A stretch of DNA of 64,000 nucleotides from Jiella pelagia (GCF_026898155.1 NZ_CP114029.1:2398001-2462000), one strand, 5' to 3'; positions 18,261 through 27,978 are shown, counted from the first letter of the stretch. The notes: generated by a model not told the origin, from the sequence alone. Translations and numbers: made by a program.

Positions 18261-19462
18261 CGGGGCAAGCGCTCCTTGGGGATGGCGTAGACGACGGCGC
18301 CGGTGCCGCAATAGCCGTGGGTGCGCATCGAGACCGCGTAGTCTTCGAGTGTCCGCATCAGATGAAGCGGCGTTTCGATCAGCCCGGCGGCGTCGTGATA
18401 GACGGTGGCGATCAGGATCGGCCGGTGGCGGGCGATCGTCTCCCGCGCGCCTTTCAGCGCGGCCAGTTCGCCGCCTTCCAGATGCAGCTTGATGATGGTC
18501 GGGTCGAGGCCGAGCGTGTCGATGGTGGTGGCGTCGCGCTTCATCTGACCGGTCGGGGCGATCTGCGAGGCATAGCCGAGACCGTGATGAAAGCTCACCG
18601 GTCCCGGCCGGTCGCTCAGCACCTCGTCGAGAATGGCGACGCGGCTGCGCAGATCCGCCGGCCAGGTCTCGCTCGCAGCTTTCAGCACGCCCAGGCTGCC
18701 GGGATCGGGCTCGATCGCCCAGAGCCGCTCCATCCCGGCTCCGAAAGCTTCGAAGAAGCGCGGCACCAGCTCGCCATGATGGGCGCCGCCGTCGAGGACG
18801 CGCTCGCCGGGACGAAGGGCGCCGAGAACCTCCGAGATGAAAAAGCGGTCGCCGGTGGTGACGGGTACCTCCGGAAAGTCCCACTCCTCGCGGGCGAGCC
18901 GCCAGGCGGCGAAGCGCAGGTAATGAGCGCGGGACTGGTCGTCGGCAAATCCGTTCAGGACGTCGCCCGCATCCTCCAGCGCCGCCTGACCGAGTGACGA
19001 TGCGAACCAGCCGTTCGACAGCGGATGGAGATGACGAAAGCCCTCGGCGACGTCGTAGAAGGGCACGACCTCCCCCCAACCGTCGGCGAGCAGCTGGTCG
19101 CGCAGCGGCGCGAAGGGAACGGTCACGACCGAGACCGCCAGCAGCGCCTGCGATTTTGCGTCGGAAGGAACCTCGTCCGGACGAAGCACCGGTAGTCCGG
19201 CCCATTCCGGCGCCCCTCGATGGGCATCGGCATTGCGGTCGATGACGCCGGCGATCGGCTGGCCGACAGCGTCGCAGTGGGTCCGGGCCAGCCGGCCGAG
19301 ATTGCCGGCCCCGTAGAGCCAGAGATCGCGGCCTTGCGCGGCGACCGGCTCGCCGGCCGGGGCGCGGCGATTGGCATCGCAAAGGAGGGCTAAGGCCGTC
19401 GCCGGGCCCGGCAGGGCGTGGAAGGTCCGGGCGGCGGATAGGCCCGAGAAAGCGGCGTCCAT
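18257..19462 (-). CDS. Two-domain FkbM family methyltransferase with N-terminal Rossmann-like region
   Basis: A 401-residue protein of two parts. Residues 1 to about 150 contain a nucleotide-binding-like strand-loop (LWLYGAGNLGRLA) followed by GVIDRNAD and repeated alternating strands, resembling the small Rossmann-type module found in glycan-locus proteins. Residues about 190-400 are an FkbM methyltransferase: VLDGGAHHGELVPRF as SAM site, AIEPDP after strand two, and KLHLEGGELAALKGA where the family usually has IDVEG; here LHLEGGE keeps the Glu-Gly. It ends 4 bases inside the next FkbM gene. It may link a bound sugar nucleotide or glycan to methylation; that is inference. Confidence 0.8.
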   Translation of the reverse strand: MDAAFSGLSAARTFHALPGPATALALLCDANRRAPAGEPVAAQGRDLWLYGAGNLGRLARTHCDAVGQPIAGVIDRNADAHRGAPEWAGLPVLRPDEVPSDAKSQALLAVSVVTVPFAPLRDQLLADGWGEVVPFYDVAEGFRHLHPLSNGWFASSLGQAALEDAGDVLNGFADDQSRAHYLRFAAWRLAREEWDFPEVPVTTGDRFFISEVLGALRPGERVLDGGAHHGELVPRFFEAFGAGMERLWAIEPDPGSLGVLKAASETWPADLRSRVAILDEVLSDRPGPVSFHHGLGYASQIAPTGQMKRDATTIDTLGLDPTIIKLHLEGGELAALKGARETIARHRPILIATVYHDAAGLIETPLHLMRTLEDYAVSMRTHGYCGTGAVVYAIPKERLPR

Positions 19463-19580
19463 CTGATCGTCCGGGGCTCGAATTGAAGTTCCTTATGGCG
19501 AACAGGTCTCGCGCAGAGCTTGCGGCTCGCCGGAAAAGGTGGAACGGAGCGGCGGCGGAAAGTCTTGAAACAACTTCGTG

Positions 19581-20531
19581 ATGCTGACGATGTCCCAGAC
19601 GGCCACACAGCCAAAGCGCGTTCTTCTGACCGGCGCGACAGGGTTCGTCGGCCGGCATATCCATCGGGCCCTCATCGAAGACGGCCATCAGGTGCGGGTG
19701 CTGATCCGCCCGGGCTCGGCCGATCGTCTCGCCGCAGCGGCGGACGTCGTCGAAACCGCCGATCTCTTCGCCGAGACGCTTCCCCATCTCGTGGCCGCCT
19801 GCGAGGGCGTCGACACGCTGGTTCATGCAGCCTGGTACGTCGAACCCGGCCGTTATCTCGAAGCCGAGGAGAACCTCGCCTGCCTGACCGGCAGCCTGGC
19901 GCTCGCCCGCGCGGCGGGAGAGGCCGGCGTCGCCCATGTCATCGGCATCGGCACCTGCTTCGAATATCAGCTCCCGTCCGATCGCCTCACGGTCGATTCG
20001 CCGCTGAGGCCGGAAACGCTCTATGCCGCGACGAAGGTCGCGCTGTTCACCACGCTGGAGCGCTATTTCGCCGGAAAGTCGGTGCGCTTTTCCTGGGCAC
20101 GGCTGTTCTATCTCCATGGCGAGGGCGAGCATACGAACCGGCTCGTGCCCTATGTCAGGGCCTGCCTCGCGGAGCAGAAGACGGCGAAGCTCTCCGCCGG
20201 CACGCAGCTTCGCGACTTCCTCGACGTCGCCGAGGCGGGGCGGATGATTGCCGGCATCGCATCGCGTGAACAGGCTGGCGCAATCAACATCTGTTCAGGT
20301 CGCGCCATCACGCTCCGGGCCTTCGTCGAGGAAATCGCCGAGGAAACCGGTCAGCGCGATCTGCTGGAATTCGGCTCGGCGCCCTTGCGCCGCGGGGATC
20401 CGGCGGCCGTCGTCGGCGTGAACAATCTCGCGCCCCTGGTTCCCGAACGAGCGATACACGATGAAAGCCGAGATCAAGCCGCGCATCAATCTCGAGGACC
20501 GGACCCGTCTCGAGACGGTCATTCCGCTTAA
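19581..20531 (+). CDS. NAD-dependent epimerase/dehydratase (sugar-nucleotide SDR)
   Basis: Extended SDR of about 316 residues, likely acting on a nucleotide sugar. The N-terminal cofactor motif is LTGATGFVGRH; AAWYVEPG and the catalytic Y-AATK (YAATKVAL) follow, then RDFLDVAEAGR, typical of this family. Three starts are possible: GTG 19578, ATG 19581, ATG 19590. The 3' end overlaps the radical SAM gene by 71 bases, unusual in this tightly packed region, and the last 25 residues (after VVGVNNL) do not look like the usual family end. A small indel near the end is possible, though no GAGNCTC lies there. It diverges from the FkbM operon. Confidence 0.8.
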   Translation: MLTMSQTATQPKRVLLTGATGFVGRHIHRALIEDGHQVRVLIRPGSADRLAAAADVVETADLFAETLPHLVAACEGVDTLVHAAWYVEPGRYLEAEENLACLTGSLALARAAGEAGVAHVIGIGTCFEYQLPSDRLTVDSPLRPETLYAATKVALFTTLERYFAGKSVRFSWARLFYLHGEGEHTNRLVPYVRACLAEQKTAKLSAGTQLRDFLDVAEAGRMIAGIASREQAGAINICSGRAITLRAFVEEIAEETGQRDLLEFGSAPLRRGDPAAVVGVNNLAPLVPERAIHDESRDQAAHQSRGPDPSRDGHSA

Positions 20532-21534
20532 GACGCCGTTCATCGTCTTTGTCGACCCGGCGAGCGCCTGCAATTTCCAGTGCACCTTCTGCCCGACCGG
20601 CCATCGCGACATGATCCGCGATACCGGCCGCTATCAGGGCGCGATGAAATACGATCTGTTCCAGAAGATCGTCGACGACCTCGGGCAATTCGACAAGCCG
20701 ATCAAGGTCCTGCGGCTCTACAAGGACGGCGAGCCGTTCCTCAACCGGCGCTTTGCCGAGATGATTCGCTATGCCAAACAGAGCGGCCATGTCGACTATA
20801 TCGACACCACCACCAACGGCACCTTCCTGACGCCGGAGCGGCTCGGCCCGGTGCTCGAAGCCGGCCTCGACAAGATCAACATCTCCGTCGACGGCATGAA
20901 TCGCGAACAGTACCAGCGCTTCACCAAGGCCGATTTCGACTTCGAAGGCTTCGTGAAGAACGTCCGCTGGCTCTACGACAACAAGGGCGACTGCGAGATC
21001 GTCGTGAAGATCCCCGGCGAACTGATCACCGAGGCGCAGCGCCAGGAGTTCTTTGACACCTTCGGCGACCATTGCGACCGCATCTTCATCGAGAATTTCG
21101 CCCCCTGCTGGCCCGAGTTCGACATCGAGGCCCATACCGGCATCAAGATCTCGACCGGCATCTATCAACAGACGATCGGCAACACCGATACCTGCCCCTA
21201 CATCTTCTACGGCTATTCGGTGAATGCCGATGGCCTGGTCAGCTCGTGCTTCCTAGACTGGGAGCGCAAGCTCGTCATCGGCGACGCGCGCGTCCAGTCG
21301 ATGAAGGAGATCTGGACCTCCGACAAGATGAACGCGCTGCGGCTTCAGCATCTTGAGGGCCGGCGCTGCGACAACGGCGTCTGCGGCGGCTGCGGCCAGC
21401 TCACCCACTGCCTGCCCGACAACATCGACCCCTATCGCGAGGAGCTGCTCGCGCGGTTCCGGCAGAAGGTCACGCTCGATCCGTCGGTGCCGGCCCCGGG
21501 CGGCCTCAGGCGGCTGCCGGAAGCTGCCGAATGA
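20461..21534 (+). CDS. Radical SAM/SPASM protein in glycan locus
   Basis: Radical SAM enzyme of 357 residues. The [4Fe-4S] motif CNFQCTFC (CxxxCxxC) lies near residues 37-44. The C-terminal third is cysteine-rich (CPYIF, SSCFLDW, then a cluster CDNGVCGGCGQLTHC), as in SPASM domains that hold auxiliary iron-sulfur clusters. GELITEAQRQEF and NISVDGMNREQYQRF are typical of the family. No peptide precursor gene is seen nearby, so modification of a sugar or a glycan-bound group is more likely than peptide maturation. It ends in an ATGA overlap with the glycosyltransferase downstream. Substrate unknown. Confidence 0.85.
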   Translation: MKAEIKPRINLEDRTRLETVIPLKTPFIVFVDPASACNFQCTFCPTGHRDMIRDTGRYQGAMKYDLFQKIVDDLGQFDKPIKVLRLYKDGEPFLNRRFAEMIRYAKQSGHVDYIDTTTNGTFLTPERLGPVLEAGLDKINISVDGMNREQYQRFTKADFDFEGFVKNVRWLYDNKGDCEIVVKIPGELITEAQRQEFFDTFGDHCDRIFIENFAPCWPEFDIEAHTGIKISTGIYQQTIGNTDTCPYIFYGYSVNADGLVSSCFLDWERKLVIGDARVQSMKEIWTSDKMNALRLQHLEGRRCDNGVCGGCGQLTHCLPDNIDPYREELLARFRQKVTLDPSVPAPGGLRRLPEAAE

Positions 21535-22793
21535 AAATCCTCCACGTCGCGGCCCATCTCGGCGGCGGCGTCGGCAAGGCCCATGCCGCGCTCGCTGAAG
21601 CCCGGCGGGACATGGGATCGACGGAGCGCCACGGCTTCCTCCTTCTCGAACGGCCGGAAGATCAGCGCTTTGCCGAAAGCATCGTAGCGGCGGGCTCAGA
21701 GGTGGTCGTCTGCCCGTCGCAGGCGGACATCATCGGCCTCGTCGCCGAGGCGGACATTCTCCAGGTCGAGTGGTGGGGCCATCCGCGGATCTACGAATTC
21801 CTGGCGCGGAACGCCTTGCCGGAGCACCGGCTGGCGCTCTGGTGCCATGTCTCGGGTCTCGCCCCGCCGGTCATTCCGGCGGCCCTGTCGCAGCTTGCCG
21901 ACCGAACCGTCTTCACCTCGCCCTGTTCCTTCGAGGCCGCTAATCTTCAGGTCGCGATCGCCGAGCGGCGGGAAGGCTTTGCGGTGGCAAATTCCGGCTT
22001 CGGCTTTCCCGGGCGGCCCCCTGTGCCGCGGCAGCAGGGGAGCGAGCTTGCCTTCGGATCGCTCGGTACGCTGGATTTCGCCAAGCTTCATCCGGGTTTC
22101 TTCGACGTCGTCGACAGGGCGAAACGCGATCTGCGGGTCCGCCTCTTCGGGCGTGTCGATCCGAGTGGCGCGGTCGCTGCCAAGGCGGCGGCCATGCGCC
22201 ATCCCGGCCGCGTTGTCTTCGAGGGTCATGCCGAAGATCCGGCCGACGCGCTCGCCGGCCTCGACGCCTTCATCTACCTTCTCACCCCCGACCACTACGG
22301 CACCGGCGAAAACGCCCTCGTTGAGGCGATGTCCCTTGGCCTCTGCCCGCTCGTCCTCGCCAATCCAGCGGAGCGGGCGATCGTCACCCATGGCGAAACC
22401 GGCCTCGTCGCGACGAGCATCGAGGATGCGTGCGACTGGCTCGACTGGATGGTCGAAAATCCGGATGCCGTGACAAGGCTCGGGGCGGAGGCCGCTCGCC
22501 GCGTTGCCGCGAGCCATTCGCCAGGGGCCAGCGTCGCCGCCTTCGAGGCGATCCACGCGGGTCTCATGGAAGCGCCGAAGCGACCGCGCAACTTCGTCGA
22601 AGCGCTCGGCGCGGCGCCGGCAGAGTGGTTCGCCACGAGCCTCGGCGGCCCGCTGGCGCTAGCAAAGGCGCGGCGCGACCGCGCCGTGGCGCAGCTCCTG
22701 ATGCCGACGCCCGCCAAGGGCAGTCTCGGCCATTTCAAGCGGTGTTTTCCCGGCGACAGCGGATTGGCGCAGTTTTCCGCGCGCTTGCCTTGA
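21531..22793 (+). CDS. Family 4-like glycosyltransferase
   Basis: GT-B glycosyltransferase of 420 residues, retaining (GT4-like). The N-terminal glycine-rich start is MKILHVAAHLGGGVGKAH. The C-terminal donor domain shows the E-x7-E region: YGTGENALVEAMSLGLCPLVL, with the two Glu spaced as in GT4. The last 70 residues are an extension after the usual end (residues about 350-420). It is the last gene of the plus-strand trio (SDR, radical SAM, GT), linked by ATGA to the gene before. Acceptor and donor cannot be told. Confidence 0.83.
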   Translation: MKILHVAAHLGGGVGKAHAALAEARRDMGSTERHGFLLLERPEDQRFAESIVAAGSEVVVCPSQADIIGLVAEADILQVEWWGHPRIYEFLARNALPEHRLALWCHVSGLAPPVIPAALSQLADRTVFTSPCSFEAANLQVAIAERREGFAVANSGFGFPGRPPVPRQQGSELAFGSLGTLDFAKLHPGFFDVVDRAKRDLRVRLFGRVDPSGAVAAKAAAMRHPGRVVFEGHAEDPADALAGLDAFIYLLTPDHYGTGENALVEAMSLGLCPLVLANPAERAIVTHGETGLVATSIEDACDWLDWMVENPDAVTRLGAEAARRVAASHSPGASVAAFEAIHAGLMEAPKRPRNFVEALGAAPAEWFATSLGGPLALAKARRDRAVAQLLMPTPAKGSLGHFKRCFPGDSGLAQFSARLP

Positions 22794-22812
22794 AGGACGG
22801 CCGTCACGGTCA

Positions 22813-22829
22813 GCCGGCTGCCCGCCGGC
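22813..22829. terminator. Weak hairpin between convergent glycosyltransferase and methyltransferase genes
   Basis: GCCGGC (22813-22818), loop TGCCC, GCCGGC (22824-22829) in the 66-base gap between convergent genes. GC-rich with no T-run, so termination is only suggested by position. Confidence 0.3.
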
Positions 22830-22859
22830 CGATCGGGTTCGGGGCTGCAACTGAGGCGG

Positions 22860-24050
22860 CTACGCCAGAACGAGGATGTCCTCGGAGCGCCAGCCAAGCC
22901 TTTCGGCCTCCGCGGCGATCGGATCGCCGGCCATGTAGGCGCAGACGACGAGGCCTTCCGAGCCCTCCGGCGGCGCGGCCGGTCGGATGGGCAGGCCATC
23001 GACCGTCAGATCGTGCTTGCCATGGTTAAGGTCGAAGAGACGGACCTTCTGTCGCGCGGTCAATTCGGGACCTAGCTTGGCCCAGAGATTCAGGAATTCG
23101 AGGCTGACACCCCAGAAGGCCAGGCGCTCGTGACGTCCGGCGAAGGCCCTGACGGCTGCCACCTGTTCGTCGAAGGCTCGGGTCTCGGCGGCGATGTGGT
23201 CCGGCAGGGCGTCGTGGGGCGCCTCGGCCTGATCAAGCACGACCGCGCTTGCCGTCTTGCGGGCGACCACCATCAGCGAGGGATAGGCCTTGCCGGCGCG
23301 CATCGGCATGTGCGAGCGCATCGAACGCTCGACGGCAAAGCCGTTGCGCGCCAGGATCGCCGTCAGCGACGCCTCGGTGAAGTGATAGACGTGCTCCTTC
23401 ATCGCCAGCCAGAACATCGTGCCCACCCGGGCTTCGCCAGCACCGTAGTCCGGCGCGTCCGGCACCTCGACGAACAAAAGCCCGTCGTCGGCGAGAACGC
23501 GGGACGCCTCCTTCAGGACGGCGTCGGTGTCGAGGATGTGCTCGAAGACGTGCAGATAGGACAGCATCGACTGGCTGGCGCCAGCGAGCGGCAGGTCGAG
23601 CGCGCTGCCGCCCTCGGCCGAAACGCCGGCCTCGCGCAGCGTCCTGAGGCTGGTCTCGTCGAGATCGACGCCGAGAAGCGGCAGGCGGGGGTGCTGCGTC
23701 TGGAGATGACGCAGCATGCCGCCCCGCGAGCAGCCGACGTCGACGAGGCCGGCGCGGGCCGTGATCTCGTCCACATAGGGCGCCAGGAACTCGTTGTAGC
23801 TCTGGTAGCGGAAGAGGTCTTCCGGCGTGTTGCCGCCGACGCCGACGCCGGTCATCTCCGCATAGATGCAGTCGTCGGCGTAGTGCCGGGCGATCCGGGC
23901 GTCGGAGAGCCCGGTATCGACGACGCCGAGGCCGCAGGCCCGGCAGTGGCGGATGACGCCGGAGCGCGAGAACAAAGATCCGTCGAAGTCGCGAAAGGCG
24001 ATGTCCGCGATCGGGCGGGCGGTCTCGCCGCAGGCGTGGCAACACGTCAT
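22860..24050 (-). CDS. Class I SAM-dependent methyltransferase with N-terminal zinc ribbon (sugar C-methyltransferase-like)
   Basis: The 396 residues have three parts like nucleotide-sugar C-3-methyltransferases. An N-terminal zinc-binding part carries CCHACG and CRACG. A central SAM domain has LVDVGCSRGGMLRHL, LGVDLDE, and a later HVFEHILD. A C-terminal domain (after about residue 290) contains WGVSLEFLN and DLNHGKHDLTVDG, the second Rossmann part of that family. It probably methylates carbon on a keto-sugar nucleotide, which fits the CDP-glucose dehydratase genes downstream in the same operon direction. The ATG at 24050 directly precedes TCCHACG; an upstream start at 24101 is possible. The gene ends 66 bases from the convergent GT4 gene. 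Confidence 0.82.
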   Translation of the reverse strand: MTCCHACGETARPIADIAFRDFDGSLFSRSGVIRHCRACGLGVVDTGLSDARIARHYADDCIYAEMTGVGVGGNTPEDLFRYQSYNEFLAPYVDEITARAGLVDVGCSRGGMLRHLQTQHPRLPLLGVDLDETSLRTLREAGVSAEGGSALDLPLAGASQSMLSYLHVFEHILDTDAVLKEASRVLADDGLLFVEVPDAPDYGAGEARVGTMFWLAMKEHVYHFTEASLTAILARNGFAVERSMRSHMPMRAGKAYPSLMVVARKTASAVVLDQAEAPHDALPDHIAAETRAFDEQVAAVRAFAGRHERLAFWGVSLEFLNLWAKLGPELTARQKVRLFDLNHGKHDLTVDGLPIRPAAPPEGSEGLVVCAYMAGDPIAAEAERLGWRSEDILVLA

Positions 24051-24147
24051 CGAATGGCGTTCCCTGGTGGATTCGGCGCAGATCGAGAGGGCTCGACGCA
24101 TCCCGGCTGGGTGACGATCGCCGGAGGGAAGCTCCGGCCGTGCTCCG

Positions 24148-25459
24148 TCAGAGCGGAAAGTTCACCTCGATGTCGCGGGCGCTGACGACGAGGCCGGGCG
24201 CATGGCCGGCGTCGATAAGATCCTGCCGCATCGCCTCGTCGCGGATGAAGGCGAAGGTCGTCTCCGGGGATTCGCCGCCCGTCAGGGCCTCGCCTGCAAG
24301 AACCGCGATGTGCGGCTTCAGGCCGAGGTCGCGCAGCTCCGTCTCGAAGCTCTCGATATCCTCGATGCCGAAGACGGCCAGACGCTCGACCTCGGCGATG
24401 CCGTTGGCGAGCTGCGCGAGGATCTGCGCCTTGAGGCGGGGCAGCAGCGTGTCGAGACCGGCGATGTTCTTCACGCTGGCGGGATTGAGATAGCTGAGGC
24501 GGGCGATCAGCTCGTACGCCCTCAGATAATCCCTGCGCCCGAGCCAGAGCCGCAGCGAGACGTGCATGCGCAGGTGCAGGAAGTGGTCGACCATGCCGCG
24601 GAAGATCGATCCGAGGCTCGCGGTCCGGCGTCAGGCCGGCCCGCTTCAAGAGGCTGAAGATCATGAACTCGATGCCGCCGCGAAAGGCATCCCAGTTGTG
24701 GAGATTGTCGTGGGTGCCTTCCTGGTGCCGGTTCGGCATCACCGGGGTCAGCGTCACCGAGCGGTAGTAGGGAACGTCGCGAAAGGCGATCGGTCCTTGC
24801 GAGATCATTGTCGCGAGATAGGCGAAGGCCCAGTAGCAGAACTGCGGCGCGGAGACGAGCTGCCGCACGGCCTCGGCCCGGTAGATCGCGATCTCCGGCA
24901 TGACGTGATGGTCGACCAGCATCTTCAAAAGGTCGATCTCCTGGCCCGGCGAAAACACCTGGACCGGCTTCGGCAGCCGGAAGAACTGACCGTGGGCCTT
25001 GCCGGCGAGCGCGTCGTAGATTTCCCAGGGCGTATAGAGCGCGCGGATCTCCGGATTGTCGCGCATGAAGCGGATATTGTCCGCCAGGGCCTCGGGAATG
25101 ATCAGGTCGTCGTCGGCGAGATAGACGAGGAACTCGCCGCGGGCATGGCGGAAGGCGCTGAAGAGGTTCGACAGGCGCTTGTTTTCCTCCTGCCGGAAAT
25201 AGCGGATCGGCAGGCCCTCGGCGATGAAGCCCTGGACGATCTCCGGCGTCTCGTCGGGCGAGCAATTGTCCGAAACGACGATCTCGTAGGAGAAGTCGAA
25301 GGCCTTCGCGACCTCCCGGATGTGCGGGAACAGGTGCCTGAGGAAGTTCGCCCGGTTGTAGGTCGGCACGCAGATGCTGAGGACGACGTCGGTGGACGCG
25401 TCGGCGTTCGCCCCCGGCTTAGCGGTGGACAGCTTGGCGGGATCGACGGTGATGTTCAT
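24148..25459 (-). CDS. Family 2-like glycosyltransferase (one apparent frameshift)
   Basis: Cytoplasmic inverting GT-A glycosyltransferase, about 436 residues. N-terminal signature LSICVPTYNRANFL (near residue 30), then IVVSDNCSPDETPEI, and the metal-binding DxD-type motif YLADDDLI. The C-terminal part is helical (HFLHLRMHVSLRLWLGRRD) and then ends with a small Rossmann-like segment (GIAEVERLAVFGIEDI...). The frame breaks at 24613-24619, coding strand GAGCCTC for expected GAG CTC (Glu-Leu) between LTPDRE and GSIFRGMVDHF. Removing one base gives one protein. It starts 4 bases inside the 3,5-epimerase gene. Donor and acceptor unknown. Confidence 0.82.
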
Positions 25460-25986
25460 GATGCGTAGTCCTCGGCGCTGGCGTCGCGCGGTGAAATGAC
25501 TTGCGGGTCGGCGGGCCAGGCGATCGCGAAGGCGGGATCGTCCCAGCGCACCGCGCGGGAGGCCTCGGGCGAGTAGCTTTCCGAGACGAGATAGAAGGCC
25601 TCGCAGTCGTCGGTCAGCGTCAGAAAGCCATGGGCACAGCCGACGGGAACGTAGAGGGCATTGCGTCGGTCGGCGTCGAGTTCGACAGCGACATGGGCAA
25701 GATGGGTCGGCGAGCCGGGCCGCAGATCCACCGCAACGTCGAAGAGCCGGCCGCGCGTCGCCCGCACCAGCTTGGCCTCGCCCTTTGGCGCCTCCTGCCA
25801 GTGCAGGCCGCGCAATGTTCCCGCTTTCGGGTTGAAGGAGGTGTTGGTCTGGACGAAGCGGTCGACGAGACCCTTGGCCGCGAAGGTGTCGGCGCAGAAG
25901 GTGCGGGCGAAGATGCCGCGCTCGTCGACATAGGGGTCGGGCTCGATGACAAAGGCGCCGGCAACGGCGGTCTCGACGAAACGCAT
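25456..25986 (-). CDS. dTDP-4-dehydrorhamnose 3,5-epimerase family protein
   Basis: RmlC-type cupin of 176 residues that isomerises 4-keto sugar nucleotides at C3/C5. Family marks: DERGIFARTFCADTF, QTNTSFNPKAGTLRGLHWQ with the catalytic His, and VPVGCAHGFLTLTDDCEAFYLVSE with the catalytic Asp/Tyr set. Because the next genes are for CDP-glucose and not dTDP-glucose, its substrate is more likely CDP-4-keto-6-deoxyglucose than the rhamnose precursor; that is inference. It lies between rfbG and the GT2 gene, sharing 4 bases with the latter and its ATG with the rfbG stop. Confidence 0.85.
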   Translation of the reverse strand: MRFVETAVAGAFVIEPDPYVDERGIFARTFCADTFAAKGLVDRFVQTNTSFNPKAGTLRGLHWQEAPKGEAKLVRATRGRLFDVAVDLRPGSPTHLAHVAVELDADRRNALYVPVGCAHGFLTLTDDCEAFYLVSESYSPEASRAVRWDDPAFAIAWPADPQVISPRDASAEDYAS

Positions 25987-27062
25987 CAGGCGGCCTCGAC
26001 CTGTTCGAGCTGCAGCTTGTCCGCATAGGCGGCGATCTGCGCCATCGTGACACCGCGCATGTCGGCGCCGTCCCGATGGGCGCGATACCAGTCGGCGGTA
26101 AAGGCGAGGGTCTGTTCGAGCGACATGAGCGGACGCCAGCCGAGGGTCTCGGCGGCGAGCTGCGAGGACAGGCGAAGATGCTGCGCCTCGGGCGGGTTGA
26201 TGCCGGCAGCGGGCAGCCAGGGCAGGGGAAGATCGAAGGCGCTGCCGAGCGCCTCGACGACCTTGGCGACGCTGGCGAACTGCGCCGGGTCGGGGCCAAA
26301 GTTCAGGGCCGCCGGCACGGTTCCCGGCCGCGTGGACAGGGCCTCGGCGAGCGCGAGATAGCCGGCCAGCGGCTCCACCACGTGCTGCCAGGGGCGAATG
26401 GCCATCGGCGAGCGCAGCCGCAGCGGCTCGCCCTTCGCCATCGCCCGGACGAAATCGGGGATCAGCCGGTCCGCGGCCCAGTCGCCGCCGCCGACGACGT
26501 TGCCGGCGCGGGCGGTGGCGATCGCCGGGCCGCCGGACGCGAAGAAGCTTGACCTGAAGCTGTCGACGACGAGTTCCGCCGCGGCCTTGGAGGCGCTGTA
26601 GGGGTCCTTGCCGCCGAGCCGGTCGGCTTCCTCGAACGGTCTGCCCGCCTCGTCATTGGCATAGACCTTGTCGGTCGTGACGACGACGACAGCTTGAAGC
26701 GCAGAGGCGCGCCGCAGCGCCTGGAGGAGGTTCACTGTCCCCATGACATTGGTCGAGAAGGTCGCGACCGGATCGTCGTAGGAGCGGCGCACCAGCGCCT
26801 CGGCGGCGAGGTGGAAGACGATCTCCGGCTGCGCCATGGCGACGAGCCGTTCCATCGCGCCGAGATTGCGGATGTCGCCGATGTGGTGGGTCTGGCCGTC
26901 GAAGGGTGCCAGGATCCGGTGGAGCGAGGGATCGGTGTCGGGCGCAAGGCCGACCGCGGTGACGCGCGCGCCTAGCCGCTCCAGCCAGAGGCTGAGCCAT
27001 GCGCCCTTGAAGCCGGTCTGACCGGTGAGGAGGACCCGGCGTCCCTGCCAGAAGCCGCTCAC
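25986..27062 (-). CDS. rfbG: CDP-glucose 4,6-dehydratase
   Basis: Extended SDR of 358 residues that turns CDP-glucose into CDP-4-keto-6-deoxyglucose. The start is GTG at 27062, overlapping the rfbF stop (GTGA). Marks: [17 protein letters not shown] (NAD loop with the family-typical KG), [32 protein letters not shown], and catalytic Y-SASKAAAE. Length is normal. It follows rfbF in the same operon and feeds the 3,5-epimerase and the C-methyltransferase-like gene downstream. No rfbH-type deoxygenase is visible, so the end product is probably not a 3,6-dideoxy sugar. Confidence 0.92.
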   Translation of the reverse strand: MSGFWQGRRVLLTGQTGFKGAWLSLWLERLGARVTAVGLAPDTDPSLHRILAPFDGQTHHIGDIRNLGAMERLVAMAQPEIVFHLAAEALVRRSYDDPVATFSTNVMGTVNLLQALRRASALQAVVVVTTDKVYANDEAGRPFEEADRLGGKDPYSASKAAAELVVDSFRSSFFASGGPAIATARAGNVVGGGDWAADRLIPDFVRAMAKGEPLRLRSPMAIRPWQHVVEPLAGYLALAEALSTRPGTVPAALNFGPDPAQFASVAKVVEALGSAFDLPLPWLPAAGINPPEAQHLRLSSQLAAETLGWRPLMSLEQTLAFTADWYRAHRDGADMRGVTMAQIAAYADKLQLEQVEAA

Positions 27063-27833
27063 GACCAGAGCCTCCACGGTGCGCGGCCCGATCGCCAGAG
27101 TTCCTCCAGATGATCGCGCTCGCGCAGCGTGTCCATCGGCTGCCAGAAGCCGTCGTGACGATAGGCGGCGAGTTCGCCTTTGGCGACGAGCTGTTCGAGC
27201 GGCCAGCCTTCGAAGGATGTCCGGTCGCCATCGATCAGGTCGAGGACGGCGGTTTCCAGGACGAAGAAGCCGCCATTGATGCGCTGCCGGTTGGCCGCCG
27301 GCTTTTCGACGAAGGCGGAAACCTGGTCGCCCTCGATCTCGACGGTGCCGAAGCGCCCCGGCGGTGCGATGGCGCACATCGTCGCCTGCAGCCCGTGCGA
27401 CTTGTGGAAGGCGAGACTCGGCCGCGACGTCGATGTCGGCGACGCCGTCGCCATAGGTCATCAGAAAGGGCTCGTCATCGTTCAGGAACGGCCTGATCCG
27501 CTTCAGCCGGCCGCCGGTCATGGTATCGAGACCGGTATCGACGACGGTGACCTTCCAGTTCGGCCGCTTCGAGTGGTGATACTCGATGGTATTCTTGCCG
27601 AGATCCACCGTGATGTCGGAATGGTGGAGAACCAGATTGGCGAAGTATTCCTTGATCTGGTAGCTCTTGTAGCCGGCACAGACGACGAATTCGTCGAAGC
27701 CGAAATGCGCGTAGATGCTCATGATGTGCCAGAGGATCGGCTTGTCGCCGATCTCGACGAGCGGCTTCGGCCGCATCGTCGTCTCTTCGCTGAGCCGCGA
27801 GCCGCGCCCGCCGGCAAGAATGACGACCTTCAT
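27059..27833 (-). CDS. rfbF: Glucose-1-phosphate cytidylyltransferase (one apparent frameshift)
   Basis: Makes CDP-glucose from CTP and glucose-1-phosphate, first step of CDP-deoxysugar synthesis. N-terminal nucleotide-binding loop VILAGGRGSRLSEET and then MRPKPLVEIGDKPILWHIM; the metal site is in YGDGVADID. The frame breaks at 27413-27419: coding strand GAGTCTC for expected GAG CTC after DIDVAA, then LAFHKSHG. With the extra base removed the protein is 257 residues, the normal length. Its uncorrected frame runs into rfbG, which makes a false 615-residue fusion. It is the first gene of the minus-strand operon 27833-22860. Confidence 0.92.
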
Positions 27834-27978
27834 GCAGCGACTCCGGATTGGTGGACGGGCCAGTAAGACTTGATGACGTTTTCCGGCGTCGAATTTCGCA
27901 TTGCGGAATCGGTCGGCTCTGCTTTTCGCTGACGATGAAGTAACGCGAAAGCACTTGTGCGAGCCTGAAGCAACGCAG

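Noticed and set aside
17526-20132. An 868-codon minus-strand frame spanning the FkbM gene, part of the second FkbM gene and the divergent epimerase
   Set aside because: Only its last 244 codons (FkbM) show a family; the rest is out of frame with two well-supported genes.
25986-27833. A 615-residue RfbF-RfbG fusion
   Set aside because: Made by the GAGTCTC insertion at 27413-27419 (coding strand); the corrected rfbF ends normally with a GTGA overlap to rfbG.
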